The position numbers were made by a program, and so were the translations under genes. This document shows positions 60,299 to 64,000 of a DNA stretch of 64,000 nucleotides, piece after piece. Position 1 is the first letter of the stretch; every line of letters starts with the position of its first letter. Under the pieces are notes generated by a model. That model saw nothing but the letters and a program-made list of their open reading frames with translations, made no database searches and was not told the DNA's origin. Source of the DNA: Marinomonas maritima. Lineage in GTDB: Bacteria > Pseudomonadota > Gammaproteobacteria > Pseudomonadales > Marinomonadaceae. The stretch is taken from positions 434,001 through 498,000 of the forward strand of contig NZ_JAMZEG020000001.1 of the NCBI RefSeq assembly GCF_024435075.2, read 5' to 3'.

Positions 60299-61255
60299 AT
60301 GCAACCACCTGAAAAACCGAAGAGTGAAGCGGAACGACTGCATACGTTACGAGCACTTAAGATTTTAGATTCTTCTCATGAAGAAAGGTTTGATCGTGTT
60401 ACTCGCATGGCGATGAAAATGTTTGATGTCCCTGTCTCCTTAGTTACCTTGATAGATGAAGATCGACAGTGGTTTAAATCCAGTCAGGGTGTTGAGGTGA
60501 CTGAGACTCCGCGAGATATCTCTTTTTGTGGGCATGCAATTAATCAAGACGATGTGTTTGTTATTGCTGATACATTAGAAGATGATCGTTTTCTTGATAA
60601 CCCATTTGTTACTGCAAATCCTAACATTCGTTTTTATGCTGGGTATCCGCTTCAACTTCGAACGGGTATTAATTTAGGAACTTTGTGCATTCTTGATACT
60701 AAACCCAGAACGTTCAGTGAGTCTGATAAAGGGTTATTGAAAGACTTTGGTGCGATGATTGAGCAAGAAATTAAGTCCATGCAATGGGCAACGCTTGATG
60801 AATTGACCATGCTTTATAGTCGACGTGGCTTTTTTACAGTAGCAGAACACACTCGGAAACTGTGCATTCGTAAAAAAATGGCGATGACGTTTATATTCTT
60901 TGATTTGGATGAGTTTAAGTTAATTAACGACCATTACGGGCATCAAGAAGGGGATTATGTACTGATTGAATTTACACAGACAATGCAAAAGACATTTCGA
61001 GAGAGTGATATTTTAGGTCGCTTGGGCGGTGATGAGTTCGTTATGATGTTGTCTGACACGGACATGGATGAGGTTAATGCATTACTAAGTCGGTTTAATG
61101 AGGCGGTTATCGAGATGAATTTGCGCTTTAATAAACCGTATAGCATTAAATTTAGCGCAGGGGCAGTCTCCTTTCCCTACGATACCAAGCTGTCGCTTGA
61201 TGACATGATCGCGAAAGCAGACTCGATAATGTATGTGCATAAAAACGTCTCATAA
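60299..61255 (+). CDS. GAF-GGDEF diguanylate cyclase
   Basis: A 318-residue cytoplasmic protein. The GAF domain covers about residues 20-155 (PVSLVTLIDEDRQWFKSSQG, DISFCGHAIN, FYAGYPLQLRTGINLGTLCI) and resembles the GAF type of single-domain sensor kinases. The GGDEF domain follows (about 165-315): FFDLDEFKLINDHYGHQEGD, LGRLGGDEFVMMLS. The signature is intact, and an RxxD inhibitory site is present (RESD). It has no transmembrane segment, so it senses a cytoplasmic signal. GAAGGAAG lies before the ATG. Confidence 0.93.
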   Translation: MQPPEKPKSEAERLHTLRALKILDSSHEERFDRVTRMAMKMFDVPVSLVTLIDEDRQWFKSSQGVEVTETPRDISFCGHAINQDDVFVIADTLEDDRFLDNPFVTANPNIRFYAGYPLQLRTGINLGTLCILDTKPRTFSESDKGLLKDFGAMIEQEIKSMQWATLDELTMLYSRRGFFTVAEHTRKLCIRKKMAMTFIFFDLDEFKLINDHYGHQEGDYVLIEFTQTMQKTFRESDILGRLGGDEFVMMLSDTDMDEVNALLSRFNEAVIEMNLRFNKPYSIKFSAGAVSFPYDTKLSLDDMIAKADSIMYVHKNVS

Positions 61256-61289
61256 CTAATATACGTTTTTTTCGTATAATGGTAGACAC

Positions 61290-61916
61290 CTATCCCAGTG
61301 TCTTTTTAAAGCGTAATGACGCAATGATTATCCCGCCTACGGTAAATAACCCCAGCCATAACGCGTCTTTTCCCAATAGCAGAATATTGGCGTCACGCAA
61401 TGCAATAGCACGAATCATGCGGATAAAGTGGGTGACGGGCAGGGCTTCTGCTATCCATTGCGCGGCAACGGGCATGGCGTCGTAGGGGAACATAAAGCCT
61501 GAAAGTAAAATGGAAGGCAGCAGTATAAAGATGGTCACTTGCGTCGCTTGTAGTTGCGTTTTGGCAATGGTGGACAGCACCAGTCCAAGGGTTAAGCTGG
61601 CAAAAATAAACAAAATGGAGCCGCTTAGTAGAGACCAAAAACTGCCCCTAATCGGAACGGAAAAGACCCAATGGCCGACACTTAAAATAATCGCAACCTG
61701 TATAAGCCCGACGATGACGTAGGGTGAGATCTTGCCAATCATCAATTCTATTGGACGAACTGGGGTTGTGATTAGAAATTCCATATTGCCGTGTTCATGT
61801 TCACGTACGATAGCGGCAGACGTGAATAAAATCATCGTCATGGTAAGAATGACAGCCACCAGCCCTGGGACGATATTGACCACAGTTCTTTGTTCTGGAT
61901 TGAAGTATTGCACCAC
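61290..61916 (-). pseudogene. ABC-2 permease, C-terminal portion of a deleted exporter gene
   Basis: About 205 residues of an ABC-2-type permease of the YhhJ/RbbA group: VVQYFNPEQRTVVNIVPGLV, SAAIVREHEHGNMEFLITTPV, RPIELMIGKISPYVIVGLIQV and four C-terminal helices to RFKKTLG. The N-terminal half (first helix and most of the periplasmic loop) is missing. In the next frame upstream the coding continues as permease sequence (WIVDGSDTVIASSIRALRYMP), which is fused to an ATPase N-terminus. A frameshift near 61945 separates the two. A working transporter is unlikely. Confidence 0.83.
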
Positions 61917-61917
61917 T

Positions 61918-62310
61918 TCAAAGCTGGGTGTGGTGCGTATTACGGTTCGCTACTTCGTCTAAAGGCATGTATCGCAGCGCTCGAATACTGGACGCAATCA
62001 CCGTATCCGAACCATCGACGATCCATTGCCCTATTGGCAGCGTGAGTGATGCATGCGTTTGTTGGTGGTCGTATAACGGTTTGCCTAGAATGCTGACGTC
62101 GCCTTCGCTGGCGCCTAATAAACCGGTAAGCAGACGAATGCTGGTGGATTTACCACAGCCATTTGGCCCAAGAAAGCCATAGATGCTGCCTTTAGGGATT
62201 TTTAAGTCGAGCTTATTGACCGCTATGTTATTGCCAAAGCGTTTGCTTAGACCTTTTGCTTCAATGGCGTATTCCACTTGATCTGGTGTCGTGTGTGTTG
62301 AATTGTTCAT
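61918..62310 (-). pseudogene. Truncated ABC ATPase N-terminus fused to permease sequence
   Basis: The first 85 residues are an ABC ATPase start: AKGLSKRFGNNIAVNKLDLKI, Walker A GPNGCGKSTSI, then GASEGDVSILGKPL. The frame then passes without a break into permease-type sequence (HASLTLPIGQWIVDGSDTV). Signature and Walker B motifs are absent, so an internal deletion removed most of the ATPase and the start of the permease. Its ATG overlaps the HlyD-type stop by 4 bp, the ordinary spacing of such operons. Confidence 0.85.
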
Positions 62311-62984
62311 GGTAGGCGTATCTCAACCGCCAAGCCTGTGGGCAGATTGTCTGCTTGTAATAGGTCGATGTCTGTTAGATACATGAGCCGCGCTCGGTCC
62401 CGCTCATTCAGTGCATAAAAAGGTGTGTAAGCAGGTTGTGAGCGGATATTACTGACTCGTCCTTGAATAGGCGCTTCGATGCCATCGGCAAAGACGTTAA
62501 CGGCGTCGCCCGTTTTGATTTTTGTTAACACACTGGCGGGTAAATATACCAGTGCATAAGGGCGCTGAGCAGACAGTAAACTGCCAAAAGCAACACGATC
62601 TCCAACATGCCAAGGAAGTGTATCAATGGTGCCATCAACCGGTGCCTTAATAGTGAGATCTTCACGCGCTTTTTCCTGCCATAACAGAGCGGCCTGCGCC
62701 GCCTGAACCTTAGCATTGGATTGGGCGATGTCTTCTTCACGCGCACCGTTTTTTAATTCTAACCATTGGTCGTAGGTTTGTTGCGCTTTGGCTTTGGTAC
62801 TGTCTCTGTTGGCTTTTGCCGTATCAAAATCGGCTTTGCCAACCACCTTGCTTTTGTAGAGTGTCGTGAAACGTTGATACTTGAGTTCTGCTTCATTACT
62901 GGCGGCTTGAGTGGCTTCAGAGGCCACAAAAAATAAGGTAAGAGTATGGGCAGTTACGACGAAATTTACTGTCATCGAAATCAA
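62307..62984 (-). pseudogene. HlyD-type membrane-fusion protein, 5' truncated
   Basis: The C-terminal 190 residues match HlyD/YhiI-type adaptors: a coiled coil (ASNEAELKYQRFTTLYKSKV, ADFDTAKANRDSTKAKAQQ), the lipoyl-type return EDLTIKAPVDGTIDTLPWHVGDRV and a beta-barrel end to VEIRLP. The usual N-terminal anchor and first barrel strands are missing; about the first 25 codons of the open frame are not family-like. The true 5' end seems to have been deleted near 62910, leaving no proper start. It was the first gene of an exporter operon. Confidence 0.78.
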
Positions 62985-63055
62985 GAGGAAGGCACTTTGT
63001 TTGACAGTTTGCTACTATCCAGACAATGATTATTTATTCTTCATGAGGAACCGCT

Positions 63056-63889
63056 ATGCAGTACTCCATTCTTATTACAGGTTGTTCAACGGGCATTGGT
63101 TTGGAAGCCGCCAAAATGCTTCAAGACCGTCAGTTTCTTGTGGTGGCCAGTTGCCGCAAACAAGAAGACGTAGCCGCATTGAAAGCTCAGGGCATAAAGC
63201 ATGTTGTACAGTTGGATTTGGCAGACTCTGATTCGATTGCAAAAGGGTTGGAGGAGACATTAGCCATTACGCATGGGCATTTGTTTGCCCTGTTTAATAA
63301 TGGCGCTTATGGTCAGCCTGGTGCGGTGGAAGATTTGCCTGTGGATGTATTAAGAGCGCAGTTTGAGAGTAATTTTTTTGGCACTCATGAACTGACAACA
63401 AAAGTGCTTAGTATCATGTTAGCTCAAGGTTATGGTCGGATTATCAATAACAGTTCGGTGCTTGGTTTAGTTGCTGCGCCGTTTAGAGGGGCTTATAACG
63501 CGAGCAAGTTTGCCTTAGAAGGGTTAACAGATACTTTACGTTTGGAGTTATTCGATACACCGATAAAGGTCAGTTTGATTGAACCCGGTCCAATCGAAAG
63601 TCACTTTCGTGCCAATGCGTTGACCGCGCTAAAAGACAATATCGATATGGTGAACAGTCGCCATCAAAAAGGTTACGAAGAAGCGATAGCACGGCTCAGT
63701 CAAGAAGGTGTGACGTCATCGCAAACATTGCCAGCCAGTGCGGTGGTTAAAAAATTGATTCATGCCTTAGAATCAAAACGACCTAGAGCGCGTTATTACG
63801 TAACAACACCAACCTATGCGGCGGTCTTCATGAAACGTGTATTGCCAACGTGTTTGTTAGACTGGGTGATGCGTCGCCAAGGCGCTTAG
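63056..63889 (+). CDS. Short-chain dehydrogenase/reductase
   Basis: A 277-residue SDR enzyme. Motifs: cofactor loop TGCSTGIGLEAA, NNGAYGQPG (NNAG variant), catalytic Ser in NNSSVLGLVAAPF, and YNASK with catalytic Tyr and Lys, then EPGPIESHF. The C-terminal extension (RARYYVTTPTYAAVFMKRVLP) resembles YbbO-type SDRs. The likely substrate is an aldehyde or ketone. ATG 63056 has TGAGGA upstream. Its stop overlaps the end of the convergent hydrolase gene by 3 bp. Confidence 0.9.
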   Translation: MQYSILITGCSTGIGLEAAKMLQDRQFLVVASCRKQEDVAALKAQGIKHVVQLDLADSDSIAKGLEETLAITHGHLFALFNNGAYGQPGAVEDLPVDVLRAQFESNFFGTHELTTKVLSIMLAQGYGRIINNSSVLGLVAAPFRGAYNASKFALEGLTDTLRLELFDTPIKVSLIEPGPIESHFRANALTALKDNIDMVNSRHQKGYEEAIARLSQEGVTSSQTLPASAVVKKLIHALESKRPRARYYVTTPTYAAVFMKRVLPTCLLDWVMRRQGA

Positions 63890-64000
63890 GGTTCTTGGTG
63901 ATTTTCGTTGAACTGTTTTAACCAATCAGTGATGGCCGACAAATAGGCGGTTTGAGCGGGCTGATGTGATAGGTACAAATCATGGAAGCCCTTCGGAATA
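63886..64000 (-). CDS. Alpha/beta hydrolase (lysophospholipase-like), C-terminal end; runs off the window
   Basis: The last 37 codons on the minus strand read IPKGFHDLYLSHQPAQTAYLS then AITDWLKQFNENHQEP-stop. GFHDLYLS resembles the catalytic-His region of monoacylglycerol-lipase and lysophospholipase-type hydrolases, followed by the usual terminal helix (AITDWLKQF). The rest of the gene is beyond 64000, so the assignment rests on this short stretch. The stop codon overlaps the SDR stop by 3 bp. Confidence 0.62.
   Translation of the reverse strand, partial: IPKGFHDLYLSHQPAQTAYLSAITDWLKQFNENHQEP

Noticed and set aside
1..64000. tRNA, rRNA, riboswitch or CRISPR features
   Set aside because: I read both strands for tRNA-like ends, regularly spaced repeats and conserved riboswitch cores and saw none convincing; covariance-model searches were not possible here.

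Overview
The window looks like chromosomal DNA of a marine gammaproteobacterium, most likely an Oceanospirillales member close to Marinomonas. This is inferred from protein sequences only: an Rsd/AlgQ anti-sigma factor, long class II IlvC next to IlvY, a Pseudomonas-style fagA-fumC pair behind a Fur box, YebG behind a LexA box, and many c-di-GMP proteins. No rRNA, tRNA or CRISPR array was found. Most genes are housekeeping or metabolic; accessory or decaying DNA is concentrated at about 6.5-7.3 kb, 16-18.2 kb, 53.1-53.5 kb, 58.2 kb and 61.3-63 kb.

Layout. 0-5.2 kb: end of a chromate transporter, yggX, a FliL-like protein, dsbB, rsd, a WD40 lipoprotein, a DUF423 protein and trmB. 5.3-7.3 kb: a Wzz-type gene separated from its probable terminator by a wrecked IS4-family element flanked by 10-bp direct repeats. 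7.3-13.5 kb: rsgA, a GGDEF-EAL protein, and a diguanylate cyclase overlapping a solute-binding protein gene. 13.7-18.2 kb: an orphan Stealth-type phosphotransferase, a LuxR-type regulator, a ruined aphA, a toxin-first toxin-antitoxin pair and a decayed fragment. 18.2-23.6 kb: modF, ilvC/ilvY and an iron-binding protein gene. 24-30.2 kb: a chemoreceptor, sotB, and a diguanylate cyclase directly downstream of a 5'-nucleotidase homologue that has lost its metal ligands. 30.4-39.9 kb: two DNA-repair glycosylase families around an asparaginase, then several regulator/target pairs. 40-43.1 kb: a small ketogluconate kinase/reductase cluster with its LacI-type regulator. 43.3-53 kb: metallopeptidase, multicopper oxidase, ABC exporter, SOS gene yebG, MscS, slyD and fagA-fumC. 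53-64 kb: acetyltransferases, glutathione-dependent formaldehyde detoxification (frmA-fghA), an M20 hydrolase, a GAF-GGDEF protein, a collapsed HlyD/ABC exporter operon, an SDR, and the end of an alpha/beta hydrolase gene.

The most interesting theme is c-di-GMP input. Four GGDEF proteins lie in 64 kb. Two are genetically tied to a predicted periplasmic protein that looks like a binding protein rather than an enzyme or transporter part: a family-3 solute-binding protein with no permease, and a 5'-nucleotidase homologue with a dead metal site. Both pairs could be periplasmic ligand sensor/cyclase modules. A second theme is decay: an A-tract frameshift in an acetyltransferase, a deletion fusion in the exporter operon, and degenerate copies of the 3' ends of fghA and modF lying downstream of the intact genes.
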